A stretch of DNA of 64,000 nucleotides from an uncultured Amphritea sp. (GCF_937127095.1 NZ_CAKZLP010000056.1:27442-91441), one strand, 5' to 3'. Counted from the first letter of the stretch, positions 26,055-35,706 are shown. Notes: a model not told the origin generated them from the sequence alone. Translations and numbers: made by a program.

Positions 26055-26650
26055 TACGCTTCACTAACCCCGATATTACTCACGCCTTCATTTGCAGCCA
26101 GCCGTTTCAACTCACCGATAGCTGAAGCACTGGCACTCTTCATCCCCTTCAGCCGGCTGATCACCTCTTCCTGAAAACTTTCTTCCTGCAGCATCATCTC
26201 GTGATGAGCAATGTAATGCAGCAACTCCTCATCCGAGATATCCGCATCAGCGGTGACTTCGATGAAGGTAGCAACACACTCCAGCGACAGATTACCGATA
26301 TTAGCGGCCTCGGTATGGTTAGGTTCCAGCAGACAGTTAATGGTGGAGTACAGTGCCACCATCGCATCCAGCGCGGGTGAAGCACCATACATATCAAACG
26401 CTTCGAGATCCGGCATATTCTCCTCAACATTGACCTGCTGGACCTCAAAATTCATTTTCGCACCGGTATTGCCCAGCTTGTTCCAGACACCATCCAGAAT
26501 ACTGCGCACCTGATTACGATCACCAAACTCAAGCAGCGTTGAAAACAGCGCAAAGTTGGGAAACATGCGCTCTGTCACCGCCACAGAGAAGGCACTCAGT
26601 TGCCAGCCGTCGAGTGCTTTCAGCTCATTTTCCAGTGACCATTGTGACAT
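26054..26650 (-). CDS. yjaG: DUF416 family protein (YjaG-like)
   Basis: A 198-residue cytoplasmic protein of the DUF416/YjaG family, of unknown function. It matches E. coli YjaG in the order of its blocks: L-x-x-L-x-x-WQ, ERMFPNFALFS, RSILDGVWNKL, AFDMYGASPALDAMVALY and the C-terminal KRLAANEGVSNIG. The start at 26650 has GGGAG eight bases upstream; the longer frame has no support. It heads a probable three-gene operon with two small envelope proteins. Confidence 0.85.
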   Translation of the reverse strand: MSQWSLENELKALDGWQLSAFSVAVTERMFPNFALFSTLLEFGDRNQVRSILDGVWNKLGNTGAKMNFEVQQVNVEENMPDLEAFDMYGASPALDAMVALYSTINCLLEPNHTEAANIGNLSLECVATFIEVTADADISDEELLHYIAHHEMMLQEESFQEEVISRLKGMKSASASAIGELKRLAANEGVSNIGVSEA

Positions 26651-26840
26651 CAGATAAACTCCCAGACTGTATTTGCCCCTATTGTACATCGCAGGAATCA
26701 TTTTGCAGCAGTTATGCACGATTTGCCGACAACGCTCCAGCCGCTATGTAAACTCAAATCCACTGTATTAATCCGCTGATTCAATACGCTTTTTTACTGT
26801 ATACTCAAACCGCAAAGTAAGCTCTTATCGGAATTAAAAC

Positions 26841-27395
26841 ATGAATAACAAGAATCCTATCGCGATGGTCGTTAGGGGACTGGACAGTTTCAGCGAATGG
26901 ACCGGGCGCAGTATTGCCTGGCTAACGCTGCTGATGGTGCTGGTTACCTTTGTTGTCGTTGTGATGCGTTATGTCCTCAATATCGGCAATATCCAGCTGC
27001 AGGAATCAGTCATCTATATGCATAGCTTCGTCTTTCTGCTCGGGGCGGGCTACACCCTCAAGCATGACGGCCATGTGCGCGTGGATATTTTCTATCGGCC
27101 GCTGGGTGAACGGGGCAAAGCGGTGATTAATATCCTCGGCACCCTCTTTCTGCTGCTTCCCGTGTCGCTATTTATCTTCTGGGTCTCCTGGGAATATGTG
27201 CGCTTCTCATGGCACACCATGGAAGGCTCTCAGGAAGCGGGCGGTATTGAAGCACTTTATCTGCTCAAGACTTCGCTGTTGCTGATGCCGGCGCTGATGA
27301 TGTTGCAGGGTATTGCTGAGCTGCTGCGCAATATTCTGGTGCTGACCGGACAGGCACATCTGACTGAAGTCGATATTCAGGAGCACCCGTTATGA
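26841..27395 (+). CDS. dctQ: TRAP transporter small permease (DctQ)
   Basis: A 184-residue protein with four membrane helices, the small permease subunit of a tripartite ATP-independent periplasmic transporter. The family stretch LQESVIYMHSFVFLLGAGYTLKHDGHVRVDIFY is complete. It overlaps dctM by four bases, as is usual. It works with the large permease and with the periplasmic binding protein encoded on the opposite strand just downstream. Confidence 0.92.
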   Translation: MNNKNPIAMVVRGLDSFSEWTGRSIAWLTLLMVLVTFVVVVMRYVLNIGNIQLQESVIYMHSFVFLLGAGYTLKHDGHVRVDIFYRPLGERGKAVINILGTLFLLLPVSLFIFWVSWEYVRFSWHTMEGSQEAGGIEALYLLKTSLLLMPALMMLQGIAELLRNILVLTGQAHLTEVDIQEHPL

Positions 27396-28771
27396 TCGAA
27401 TTGTTACCCCTACTGCTGTTTGCGGGAGCCATTTTTATTCTGTTGCTGGGATATTCTGTCGCCTTTTCGCTGGCGGGTACCGGCCTTATTTTTGCCGCCA
27501 TCGGCATCATGACCGGTCACTTTGAGGCCAGTTTCCTTGAAGCGGTGCCCAACCGCCTGTTTGGCATCATGAATAACTCCGTCCTGATCGCCGTCCCCCT
27601 GTTTGTCTTTATGGGGGTGATGCTGGAAAAATCAAAAGTAGCAGAAGAGTTGCTGGACACCATGGCCGCCCTGTTTGGCCCTATCCGGGGCGGTTTAGGC
27701 ATCTCGGTTACCGTGGTCGGTATGCTGCTAGCGGCAAGTACCGGTATCGTCGGCGCGACGGTGGTCACCATGGGGCTGCTATCACTACCCACCATGCTGC
27801 GCCGGGGTTATGACCCCAAGGTCGCTACCGGCGTCATCTGCGCTTCAGGAACCCTGGGGCAGATTATTCCCCCCTCCATTGTGCTGGTATTACTTGGTGA
27901 TGTTATCTCCTCTGCATACCAGCAGGCTCAGCTAGATCAGGGCATCTACTCGCCCAAAACAGTGACTGTGGGCGATCTGTTCCTCGGTGCCCTGCTGCCA
28001 GGCTTGTTGCTGGTGGGTGCCTATATCGTTTACCTGATTTTTAAAGCGATCTTCCACCCGGAAACCGTGCCGGCAATCCCACCGGAAGAGCGGGCCGCCA
28101 TGGATAACATGTTTAAGCGGGTAATCTTCGCGCTGCTGCCGCCGGTGTTTCTGGTCGGTCTGGTACTGGGCTCGATTCTGGGAGGCTGGGCAACCCCAAC
28201 CGAAGCGGCTTCGGTCGGTGCGGTGGGTGCGATGCTGCTGGCAATGGCACGTCGCTGCTTCACCCTGCCGATTCTGAAAGATGTGATGCGCACCACAACG
28301 CAGGTTAGTTCAATGGTGTTTATCATTCTCGTCGGCGCGTCGATCTTTTCGCTGGTTTTCCGTGGTTACGGCGGCGATGATCTGGTACGCGACTTCCTTT
28401 CAGATCTGCCCGGCGGTGTCTTTGGCGCGGTAGCATTAGTGATGCTCATCATCTTTCTGCTGGGCTTCTTTCTCGACTTTATCGAGATTACCTTTGTGGT
28501 GGTGCCGATTGTTGCACCGATTCTACTGGCGATGGGGCTCGATCCGGTCTGGCTCGGAGTGATGATCGCCCTCAACCTGCAAACCTCGTTCCTCACGCCG
28601 CCGTTTGGCTTTGCCCTGTTCTACCTGCGAGGTGTAGCACCGGAAAGCATCTCTACCATGCAGATCTATCGGGGTGTCATACCGTTTATTATGATTCAGC
28701 TGGTGGCGCTGATGGCTTTGGCGCAGTGGCCAGCACTGGCAACCTGGCTGCCGAATCTGGTGTATGGTTAA
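27392..28771 (+). CDS. dctM: TRAP transporter large permease (DctM)
   Basis: A 459-residue inner-membrane permease that uses the Na+ gradient to move a solute released by the DctP protein. Characteristic parts are GTLGQIIPPSIVLVLLGD, GWATPTEAASVGAVGA and the C-terminal QTSFLTPPFGFALFYLRGVAP. About twelve hydrophobic segments can be seen. It ends just before a bidirectional terminator. Confidence 0.94.
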   Translation: MIELLPLLLFAGAIFILLLGYSVAFSLAGTGLIFAAIGIMTGHFEASFLEAVPNRLFGIMNNSVLIAVPLFVFMGVMLEKSKVAEELLDTMAALFGPIRGGLGISVTVVGMLLAASTGIVGATVVTMGLLSLPTMLRRGYDPKVATGVICASGTLGQIIPPSIVLVLLGDVISSAYQQAQLDQGIYSPKTVTVGDLFLGALLPGLLLVGAYIVYLIFKAIFHPETVPAIPPEERAAMDNMFKRVIFALLPPVFLVGLVLGSILGGWATPTEAASVGAVGAMLLAMARRCFTLPILKDVMRTTTQVSSMVFIILVGASIFSLVFRGYGGDDLVRDFLSDLPGGVFGAVALVMLIIFLLGFFLDFIEITFVVVPIVAPILLAMGLDPVWLGVMIALNLQTSFLTPPFGFALFYLRGVAPESISTMQIYRGVIPFIMIQLVALMALAQWPALATWLPNLVYG

Positions 28772-28788
28772 TCGGAACGGCAAAAACG

Positions 28789-28819
28789 AAAAAACCCGCT
28801 GAGAATCAGCGGGTTTTTT
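28789..28819. terminator. bidirectional terminator between dctM and dctP
   Basis: AAAAAACCCGCTGA and TCAGCGGGTTTTTT form a 14-bp perfect inverted repeat with a GAA loop. It can end both converging transcripts. Confidence 0.9.
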
Positions 28820-28859
28820 ATTGCGCAGCGCCGGGCGACTGTCACGCCATATTAGATGC

Positions 28860-29993
28860 TTACAGGGTCCGGGCGTTCAGATAAGCCTGCTCAGACACCG
28901 CATGCCACTTGATTGCCTGCTCGCGGAACTTAACAAACGACTCGAATACTTTCTGTGACATCGGATCTTTCGCCGCTTCTTCAGACACCACTTCATCAGA
29001 CAACGCTTTAATCTGCTTCAGCACATCGTCAGGGAATGGACGCAGCTCAACACCGTGCTCATTTACCAGCTGTTCCAGTGCGCGGTTATTCTTCGCCGTG
29101 AAGTCAGCCAGCATATCCTGATTCGCTACCCGCAGAGCATTACGAACGATAATCTGCAGATCTTCCGGCAGTTTCTCGAAGGCCTCCTTGTTCATGAAGC
29201 ATTCCAGTGTGGTGCCCGGCTCATGCCAGCCAGGATAGTAATAGTACTTAGCCGCTTTATGCAGACCGAACGCCAGGTCGTTATATGGACCTACCCACTC
29301 AGTTGCGTCGATTGCGCCAGACTGCAACGATGGGAAGATCTCACCCCCCGGTAACAGCACCGGAGTACCACCTGCACGCTTTAATACCTCACCGCCAAGA
29401 CCTGGTATCCGCATTTTCAGACCTTTCAGGTCTTCAACAGAATTAATCTCACGGTTGAACCAGCCCCCCATCTGCACACCGGTATTACCCGCAGCGCCAG
29501 GGATCAGACCAAACTCAGCATAGACCTCTTCCCAAAGCTCCATGCCGCCGCCATGATACAACCAGGAGTTCATCTCCTGCGCTGTCAGACCAAACGGAAC
29601 AGCGGCAAAAAACTGCGCGGCGCGGGATTTTCCTTTCCAGTAGTAGGACGCTCCATGACCCATTTCCGCAGTACCCCTGGAAACGGCATCAAAAATTTCC
29701 AACGCGCCTACCAGTTCTGAAGCACCATATACTTTTACATGAATCCGGCCACCGGACATCTGGCCGATCAGTTCTGCCAGGTAGTTAGCGCCGGTTCCCA
29801 GCCCCGGAAAGTTCTTCGGCCAGGTGGTAACCATTTTCCATTCAATAACGTCCGGCTTTTCCGCCACTGGTGCGGCAGGTGCTGCTGTCGGTTTACAATC
29901 GACAACCTCTGCTTTTTTCTCTTCAGTACACGCTGCCAGGCCCGCAGCAGCGACTCCCAGACCGAGGACTTTGACAATTTCACGACGTTTCAC
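28860..29993 (-). CDS. dctP: TRAP transporter substrate-binding protein, TakP-like
   Basis: A 377-residue periplasmic solute receptor. The N-terminus combines a twin-Arg type start (MKRREIVKVLGLG) with a lipobox LAAC, so it may be a Tat-exported lipoprotein. The central part resembles the 2-oxoacid binders of the TakP subgroup: GRIHVKVYGASELVGALEI, LKGLKMRIPGLGGEVLKRAGG with the ligand-binding Arg, DATEWVGPYNDLAFGLHKAA and YYYYPGWHEPGTTLE. A small 2-oxoacid or hydroxyacid such as pyruvate or lactate is the likely ligand (inference). It is convergent with dctQM. Confidence 0.9.
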   Translation of the reverse strand: MKRREIVKVLGLGVAAAGLAACTEEKKAEVVDCKPTAAPAAPVAEKPDVIEWKMVTTWPKNFPGLGTGANYLAELIGQMSGGRIHVKVYGASELVGALEIFDAVSRGTAEMGHGASYYWKGKSRAAQFFAAVPFGLTAQEMNSWLYHGGGMELWEEVYAEFGLIPGAAGNTGVQMGGWFNREINSVEDLKGLKMRIPGLGGEVLKRAGGTPVLLPGGEIFPSLQSGAIDATEWVGPYNDLAFGLHKAAKYYYYPGWHEPGTTLECFMNKEAFEKLPEDLQIIVRNALRVANQDMLADFTAKNNRALEQLVNEHGVELRPFPDDVLKQIKALSDEVVSEEAAKDPMSQKVFESFVKFREQAIKWHAVSEQAYLNARTL

Positions 29994-30207
29994 AAGGCTT
30001 CTCCCTAATCGTCATTTTTTAGTTATATAACTGTCTATCTTTGTTGTTTTGTCATTTATAACCCACTGAACATAGCACCAAGTCATAATTGCTGCAATTT
30101 CAAATAGTAAGCAAGGCCTTATTGGTCTGTTTCCAATCATGAATGCGCACAGAATGACGGACGCATTTATTCTATTGACCTGAATTACTGATATACTCTG
30201 CTCCGTT

Positions 30208-31116
30208 ATGCCTAACCTGAAAACGGAAACCAGCTTGCAGCCGCTTAATCTTCTTAAATCGATCGCCGACGCTAAAGCCAGTCTGCGAAAATCAGAGCAA
30301 AAAGTTGCTGATTACGTTCTGGAAAACCCTTCCGATGTGATCCATATGCGGATTGTCGATCTGGCGTCTGAAGCAAATGTGAGCGAACCTACCGTCGTGC
30401 GTTTCTGTCGTGCCCTGCACTATGACGGGTTTCAGGACTTTAAACTGACGCTGGCTCAGGGGCTCGCCAGCAACGCCAACTTTGAGCAGTTCTCCCTCAA
30501 CACCAAAGATACGGTGAGTGAGTTCAAGCAGAAAATTTTCGACTCTACCGTCGGTAATATGATGCGGGTTCGGGAAGAGCTGGATGCCAATACTCTGGAA
30601 GAGGCGATCAATGCGATTGCCAGCACCAATCGGCTTGAACTCTATGGCTTTGGCGCATCAGCACCGGTGTGTAATGATGCGCAACATAAGTTTCACCGCC
30701 TTAAAATTGCCGCCTCGGCCTATTCCGACCCCCACATGCAGATGATCTCGGCCACCACACTGACGGAGAAGGATGTGGTCATCGCCATCTCCCAGACCGG
30801 TCGCACCAAAGACCTGCTGCATGCAGTAAAGCTGGTCAAAGATGCCGGCGTTACCGTCATCTCACTTTGCCCCAGCAATACGCCCCTGTCTGATCTCGCC
30901 AGCATCGCCATTCATATCGATCTGGAAGAGGATAAAGACCTCAGCACCCTGATGTCTTCGCGGGTTGTTCACCTGGTGGTGATTGATGTGCTAGCGGTAG
31001 GCGTGGCGATGAAGCTGGGACCGGGACTACTCGATCATCTGAAAACTATTAAGCGCAGCTTAAAAAGTTTACGTCAAAACGATAAACGCCTGCCACTGCG
31101 CAAGCCCGAAGAATAA
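30208..31116 (+). CDS. HexR/RpiR-family transcriptional regulator
   Basis: A 302-residue regulator with an N-terminal RpiR-type helix-turn-helix (~20-90; LASEANVSEPTVVRFCRALHYDGFQDFK) and a C-terminal SIS sugar-phosphate domain (~130-270; ISQTGRTKDLLHAVKLVKDAG). It matches HexR in layout and length. HexR senses 2-keto-3-deoxy-6-phosphogluconate and controls central carbon genes. No Entner-Doudoroff genes are adjacent, so the exact role is open. It is monocistronic. Confidence 0.88.
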   Translation: MPNLKTETSLQPLNLLKSIADAKASLRKSEQKVADYVLENPSDVIHMRIVDLASEANVSEPTVVRFCRALHYDGFQDFKLTLAQGLASNANFEQFSLNTKDTVSEFKQKIFDSTVGNMMRVREELDANTLEEAINAIASTNRLELYGFGASAPVCNDAQHKFHRLKIAASAYSDPHMQMISATTLTEKDVVIAISQTGRTKDLLHAVKLVKDAGVTVISLCPSNTPLSDLASIAIHIDLEEDKDLSTLMSSRVVHLVVIDVLAVGVAMKLGPGLLDHLKTIKRSLKSLRQNDKRLPLRKPEE

Positions 31117-31325
31117 ATATCTCACCCCTTTCCTTTTTCTGTAACATTTCTGCGCCACTATCTGCATCGTAAACGCCTTATGTAAGGCGTATGCCCCATT
31201 GAAATTCTCTTTTTTATGTTATAAAAAAGGGATTCCCTGTTAATCAGAAATGCGAAACGGTCTGTCAGCCTACGCTGCGTATTGGCTTTCAGGTGGACTT
31301 TACAGCGGGTATAGGAGTGCTTTCT

Positions 31326-31532
31326 ATGCTTATACGGAAAGATCAGGATCTAAACGAAATCCAGACAACAATCTTCGATATCATCGTCGGTATTGAGGAA
31401 CATGAGAATCAGGCTAGACAGAAAAGAGCCAGTCAGAAAAGCCTGGCGGTCAGGCGCGCCATCGAAGAGCGTCGACAGCGCAAAGAGCTGGAGTATCAGA
31501 TTAATGATGAGCTCTGGTTTAAGGATATCTGA
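31326..31532 (+). CDS. small charged protein, possibly PA3496-like
   Basis: A 68-residue hydrophilic protein. The start at 31326 has AGGAG eight bases upstream; the frame is open 11 codons further. The second half is Arg/Glu-rich (LAVRRAIEERRQRKELEYQI) and ends in an acidic tail. The ARRAIEERxE...L pattern resembles the small PA3496-type proteins of pseudomonads, a tentative match. A strong terminator follows, supporting a real transcript. Confidence 0.6.
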   Translation: MLIRKDQDLNEIQTTIFDIIVGIEEHENQARQKRASQKSLAVRRAIEERRQRKELEYQINDELWFKDI

Positions 31533-31543
31533 ACCTGAAGCAT

Positions 31544-31576
31544 AAAAAAGCCTGCAACCGGATTGCAGGCTTTTTT
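31544..31576. terminator. bidirectional terminator
   Basis: AAAAAAGCCTGCAA and TTGCAGGCTTTTTT form a 14-bp perfect stem with a CCGGA loop, between the small charged protein gene and the convergent glutamate synthase-like gene. Confidence 0.9.
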
Positions 31577-31593
31577 ATTTTACGTCTGAATCA

Positions 31594-33084
31594 CTACATC
31601 TCTGGATAGAGAATATCCAGCGGCACTGAGCGGCCACTATCGATCACTATCGCGGCATGTTTGCGCTTTAGTTTTCGCGGCTCGGGCACGCCGCAGGAAT
31701 GCGCAATCATCTCCACCTCATGCACCAGGTTATCATGGTAGTGAGTCACCCTCACTGCCTTATCCTCTGGCACCAGCCCCCGCTGCAGATCTTTATCATG
31801 GGTGGTAATCCCGGTTGGACAGGTGTTCTTGTTACACTGCAACGCCTGGATACAACCCAGCGCAAACATGAACCCCCGTGCACTGACACAGAAATCAGCC
31901 CCCATACAGAGCGCCGCTGCCACATCAGTCGGGTTGATACACTTACCTGAGGCGATCACCCGGATGCGCTCTTTCAGACCGTGCATTATCAATTTGTTAA
32001 CCAGTATTGGCAGACTTTCCCGTAACGGCAAGCCAACACTATCCATCAGCGGCATCGGTGCAGCACCGGTACCCCCATCGCTGCTATCCAGGGTGATGAA
32101 GTCGGGCGCCTGTTCCAACCCACGGGCAATCACCCGTTCACAAAACTCATCCAGCCAGTCAGTGGAACCCAGTACCAGTTTAAAGCCCACCGGTTTTCCA
32201 GTGACTTCGCGAATATGGCACACCATGTCCAGCAGGTCATCGGCAGAGTTAACCTCCGGATGGCGGTTCGGGCTGATCGATGCGACTCCCTCGGGAATGC
32301 CACGAATAGCAGCGATCTCAGGCGTCACCTTTTCACCGGGCAACATACCGCCCTTGCCTGGTTTAGCCCCCTGACTCAGCTTGATCTCAAACATCCGCAC
32401 CTGATTGTACGCGGCCTTCTCTCTTAGCTTATCGTCACTGAGCAATCCCTGCTCATCACGCATCCCGTACTTAGCCGTACCAATCTGACAGACGATGTCA
32501 CAACCACCCTCCAGATGGAACGGCGACAAGCCACCCTCTCCGGTGTTCATCCAGCAGCCCGCTTCCCGGGCACCGTTAGACAACGAGAGGATGGCAGGTT
32601 TGGAGATAGCGCCGTAGCTCATACCGGAGATATTGAAAAAAGACTTTGCGTCATAGGGTTCACGACAATAAGGACCGATTTGTAACGGCTGATTCTTCAC
32701 CGCATCCTCTTCCAACGTCGGAAAGGGGCAGTTCAGAAAATAATAGGTGCCCGGCACCCGCAGATCGCGGGATGAACCAAAAGCGATGGTGTTATCAATA
32801 TTCTTTGCCGCCCGGTAACACCAGCCGCGCTGCGCCCGGTTAAACGGCATCTCTTCGCGGTCCATAGCAAAGAAGTACTGGCGGAAAAACTCTCCCAGAT
32901 GTTCAAACACATAGCGGAACCGGCCAAACAGAGGATAGTTGCGACGAATGGTCTGTTTCGTCTGATGCCTGTCAATCTGATAGACAATCAGCGCGGCAAT
33001 CAGCCCGCCAACAAAGATCAACAGCAGAATGCCACCCAGAATGGCTACGAACTCAATCGCAAAGCTACTGATGGGATCGATCAT
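31594..33084 (-). CDS. membrane-anchored FMN-binding glutamate synthase family protein
   Basis: A 496-residue protein with one N-terminal membrane helix (~12-35) followed by the FMN-binding, iron-sulfur core of the glutamate synthase large subunit. Visible parts are MSYGAISKPAILSLSNGAREAG, GAKPGKGGMLPGEKV and LDSSDGGTGAAPMPLMD. The cysteine cluster CIQALQCNKNTCPTGITT is that of a 3Fe-4S centre. The glutaminase domain and the NADPH subunit are absent. Such stand-alone proteins are widespread in proteobacteria; the electron donor and true substrate are not established. It is a single gene. Confidence 0.88.
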   Translation of the reverse strand: MIDPISSFAIEFVAILGGILLLIFVGGLIAALIVYQIDRHQTKQTIRRNYPLFGRFRYVFEHLGEFFRQYFFAMDREEMPFNRAQRGWCYRAAKNIDNTIAFGSSRDLRVPGTYYFLNCPFPTLEEDAVKNQPLQIGPYCREPYDAKSFFNISGMSYGAISKPAILSLSNGAREAGCWMNTGEGGLSPFHLEGGCDIVCQIGTAKYGMRDEQGLLSDDKLREKAAYNQVRMFEIKLSQGAKPGKGGMLPGEKVTPEIAAIRGIPEGVASISPNRHPEVNSADDLLDMVCHIREVTGKPVGFKLVLGSTDWLDEFCERVIARGLEQAPDFITLDSSDGGTGAAPMPLMDSVGLPLRESLPILVNKLIMHGLKERIRVIASGKCINPTDVAAALCMGADFCVSARGFMFALGCIQALQCNKNTCPTGITTHDKDLQRGLVPEDKAVRVTHYHDNLVHEVEMIAHSCGVPEPRKLKRKHAAIVIDSGRSVPLDILYPEM

Positions 33085-33218
33085 ATTCCGAACTCCTTGG
33101 GTGTGTTTATCCGCGCATCATAAAAATTGCCAGCGCCAATCCTATCCTGTTATATCGGCATTGCCTACGGCAACAACCATCAAATTGGGAGGGAAAGTTA
33201 AGATAGTCACAACCATGG

Positions 33219-34475
33219 TTATTCTGCCGCGGAAATCCACTCCTGCGAGACAACACGGGCTGGCTCGCGCTGCATAACCACTTCACCATTACGCACCGAT
33301 AATAACACCTCGCCCTGCTGTCGAATCACCGAATAATCGTCTTCTCCATCGAGTAAAATCAAGCTTCCAGGCTTGCCAACGCCGATACCATAACGATGCT
33401 CAACATTGAGTGTCAGGGCACTGTTATCCGTAATCAGATCCAGCGCTGAGCTGAAATCGGCATAGCCCATCATCTGACAGATATGCAGACCAAAATCGAG
33501 GGTACGGAGCAGTTTGCCATTACCCAGGGAGTACCAGGGATCGAAAATAGAATCCTCACCAAAACAGACATTAATCCCCGCTGCGTTCAACTCTTTCACC
33601 CGGGTCAGGCCACGCCGCTTAGGGTAACTGTCAAACCGCCCTTGCAGATGGATACTTTCGGTAGGACAGGAGACAAAATTAATACCCGACTTCTTCAGTA
33701 AGCGGAACAATTTTGAACAGTAGGCGTTATCGTAAGAGCCCATTGCCGTAGTATGACTCGCGGTCACCCGTGGCCCCAGGTTATTGAACAGAGCTTCAGC
33801 CGCCAGTACTTCAAGAAAGCGGGAGTTCGGATCATCGGTCTCATCACAGTGCACATCCACCAGCCGGTCATATTTCAATGCCAGCTCGATCACCTTTTTC
33901 ATCGACGCCTCACCCAGCTCACGGGTGTATTCGAAATGAGGAATCCCCCCCACCACATCCGCGCCGATCTGCAGCGCCTCCTCCATCAGTTCAAGGCCGC
34001 CCGGATAGGAGAGCAAACCGTCCTGGGGAAAGGCCACCACCTGAATCTCAATTTTACCGGCCAGCTCATCGCGCAGGGCACAGAGGGTGCGCAAGCCAAC
34101 CAGCGTCGGGTCGCTGACATCGGCGTGAGTGCGGATATACTGCACCCCGTTCTGCACCAGCAACTCGACGGTTTTCAATACCCGGCGACGAATGTCCGCT
34201 TCATTGAGCAATGGTTTTCGCTCACCCCAGCGCTCGATCCCCTCAAACAATGTGCCACTCTGGTTCCAGTTGGGTTCCCCCGCGGTCAGTGCCGCATCGA
34301 GATGGATATGGGGTTCAACAAACGGTGCACACGCCAGTTTTCCATCCGCATCAACCTGGTCTGTCGTCGCATCTAAGCGAGTGCTTTGTTCACTGATAGC
34401 AGAGAAATAGCCATTATCGATCTTCAGGGTATACAGTGCCGTTTTCTGACGCAGACGGGCGTTAATGATCTCCAT
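33219..34475 (-). CDS. codA: cytosine deaminase-like amidohydrolase CodA
   Basis: A 418-residue amidohydrolase closely similar to E. coli cytosine deaminase. Metal ligands are VEPHIHLD (two His), HCDETDD and FGEDSIFDPW (Asp). The catalytic Glu and the substrate Gln (VVAFPQDG) are kept. However, the E. coli GHDDVFDPWY loop reads GEDSIFDPWY here, so the residue equivalent to Asp314, which contacts the pyrimidine, is Ser. A related base such as 5-methylcytosine or isoguanine is therefore possible besides cytosine. It overlaps the pucR-like gene by 14 bases at the end of codB-pucR-codA. Confidence 0.88.
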   Translation of the reverse strand: MEIINARLRQKTALYTLKIDNGYFSAISEQSTRLDATTDQVDADGKLACAPFVEPHIHLDAALTAGEPNWNQSGTLFEGIERWGERKPLLNEADIRRRVLKTVELLVQNGVQYIRTHADVSDPTLVGLRTLCALRDELAGKIEIQVVAFPQDGLLSYPGGLELMEEALQIGADVVGGIPHFEYTRELGEASMKKVIELALKYDRLVDVHCDETDDPNSRFLEVLAAEALFNNLGPRVTASHTTAMGSYDNAYCSKLFRLLKKSGINFVSCPTESIHLQGRFDSYPKRRGLTRVKELNAAGINVCFGEDSIFDPWYSLGNGKLLRTLDFGLHICQMMGYADFSSALDLITDNSALTLNVEHRYGIGVGKPGSLILLDGEDDYSVIRQQGEVLLSVRNGEVVMQREPARVVSQEWISAAE

Positions 34476-35706
34476 AGTTTTTCTCGCTATAACTTTCTAT
34501 GTTGTGATGTTGAAACAGAATCTGCTCGATTAGTAGAGCGCTTTGCAGATTCAGCCGGGCAAACGGATCGTTCAGCGGGCAGTCGATCAATTGCTCAATC
34601 CGTTTCAGCCGGTGGCTCAGCGTATTGCGGTGGATACCCAGCGACTCAGCGGCCTGTTGCTGATTACCAAAGTAGTTCAGAAAGTGGGTCAGGGTTTCCT
34701 TTAGCATCACCGAACGCTGATCCCGGGCAAAGCACAAAGACCCCAACTGCTGCTGACAAAACTGAGACAGCAGGCTGCGTTGCGGAATCGCATCAAACAG
34801 CCGGGCAATACCCAACTGATCGTAAAAAAACAGCGCCTGATCCTGTTGCACCGCAAACTGTACCGCATGCCGGGCCTGCTCCGCCGCTTTAGCGATACTG
34901 CTTAATCCCGGCTGCAGATCACTGACGCCGGCAAACACTTCAAGTTCTGGCTGCAGCCGTTCAAGGGCCTGGCTCAGCTCTTCAGAGAGTGCCGGGGAGT
35001 GCGCCGCATTTGTCGGCCATATCACCAGCAGATCCTGCTCATATTCGAGCACCGGCCAGTCAATCCCCCGACGCATCAACAACTCAGTCAGCTTATCCTC
35101 AAGCAGAGCCCGCTCATGGATAAACTTCCACTGATCGGCAGGGTCATCACGATTAAGGCGCTGACTAAAGGCTTTCAGGCGCACGGCCAACACCGCATAG
35201 GGACGGGTATCACTTAACCCCAGGTCAGCCGCTCGCAGATGAATCAGTTCCGGGGTGTCCGCATAGCCATTGATCAGGCGAGTCAGAAACAACCGGGTCG
35301 ACTGACCAATCAGGTTATCCTGCACTATGGCGTTACTGATCACCTCGGTGACCTGCACCATCGGCAGTGAATAGGGCTGCTCAAACAGCGCAAACCCCAG
35401 CTCATTCGCCAATGCCTTCACACTACCGGGAATCATGCGGATATACTCCGGCCCGGTCAGAATCACGATGCCAGCCGCGTTGTGCTCAACCCCTTCTCGG
35501 ATCAGCTGTTGCAGGTTTTGTTCACTACGCCGCTGGTTAATTCCGGTAACAAAAATAAGCTCGCCGCCGCGTAACCAGGGCCCCAGAGTTTCATCTTCCG
35601 CCACATAGGGCCAGCGAACAGCGACCTGACTGCCGCGCAAGCCCGCAACCATGCAGATACTTTCAAGGCCGGGCAAACGCGGAATATCAGCACACAGAAT
35701 TGGCAT
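34462..35706 (-). CDS. PucR-family transcriptional regulator
   Basis: A 414-residue regulator. The N-terminal PucR sensory domain (~5-125) includes LRGGELIFVTGINQRRSEQ and AAGIVILTGPEY. The C-terminal HTH_30 motif reads LTHFLNYFGNQQQAAESLGI followed by HRNTLSHRLKRIEQL. PucR-type proteins commonly control purine, pyrimidine or amino-acid catabolism. The ATG overlaps the codB stop (TAATG), and the gene lies inside the cytosine operon, so it probably controls codB-codA in response to the base. Confidence 0.9.
   Translation of the reverse strand: MPILCADIPRLPGLESICMVAGLRGSQVAVRWPYVAEDETLGPWLRGGELIFVTGINQRRSEQNLQQLIREGVEHNAAGIVILTGPEYIRMIPGSVKALANELGFALFEQPYSLPMVQVTEVISNAIVQDNLIGQSTRLFLTRLINGYADTPELIHLRAADLGLSDTRPYAVLAVRLKAFSQRLNRDDPADQWKFIHERALLEDKLTELLMRRGIDWPVLEYEQDLLVIWPTNAAHSPALSEELSQALERLQPELEVFAGVSDLQPGLSSIAKAAEQARHAVQFAVQQDQALFFYDQLGIARLFDAIPQRSLLSQFCQQQLGSLCFARDQRSVMLKETLTHFLNYFGNQQQAAESLGIHRNTLSHRLKRIEQLIDCPLNDPFARLNLQSALLIEQILFQHHNIESYSEKNYGDH

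Noticed and set aside
26788..26806. TACTGTATACTC before dctQ, resembling half of a LexA box
   Set aside because: There is no ACAG half at the required spacing, so it is just an AT-rich promoter region.
31139..31156. A CTGTAAC followed at 11 bases by CTGCGCC, resembling a Pho box before the small charged protein gene
   Set aside because: The second half lacks the TCA/AAC core, and no good -10 follows at the right place; only one half-site is convincing.
33753..34376. A 207-codon plus-strand frame opposite codA
   Set aside because: It is antisense to a convincing amidohydrolase with all metal ligands.
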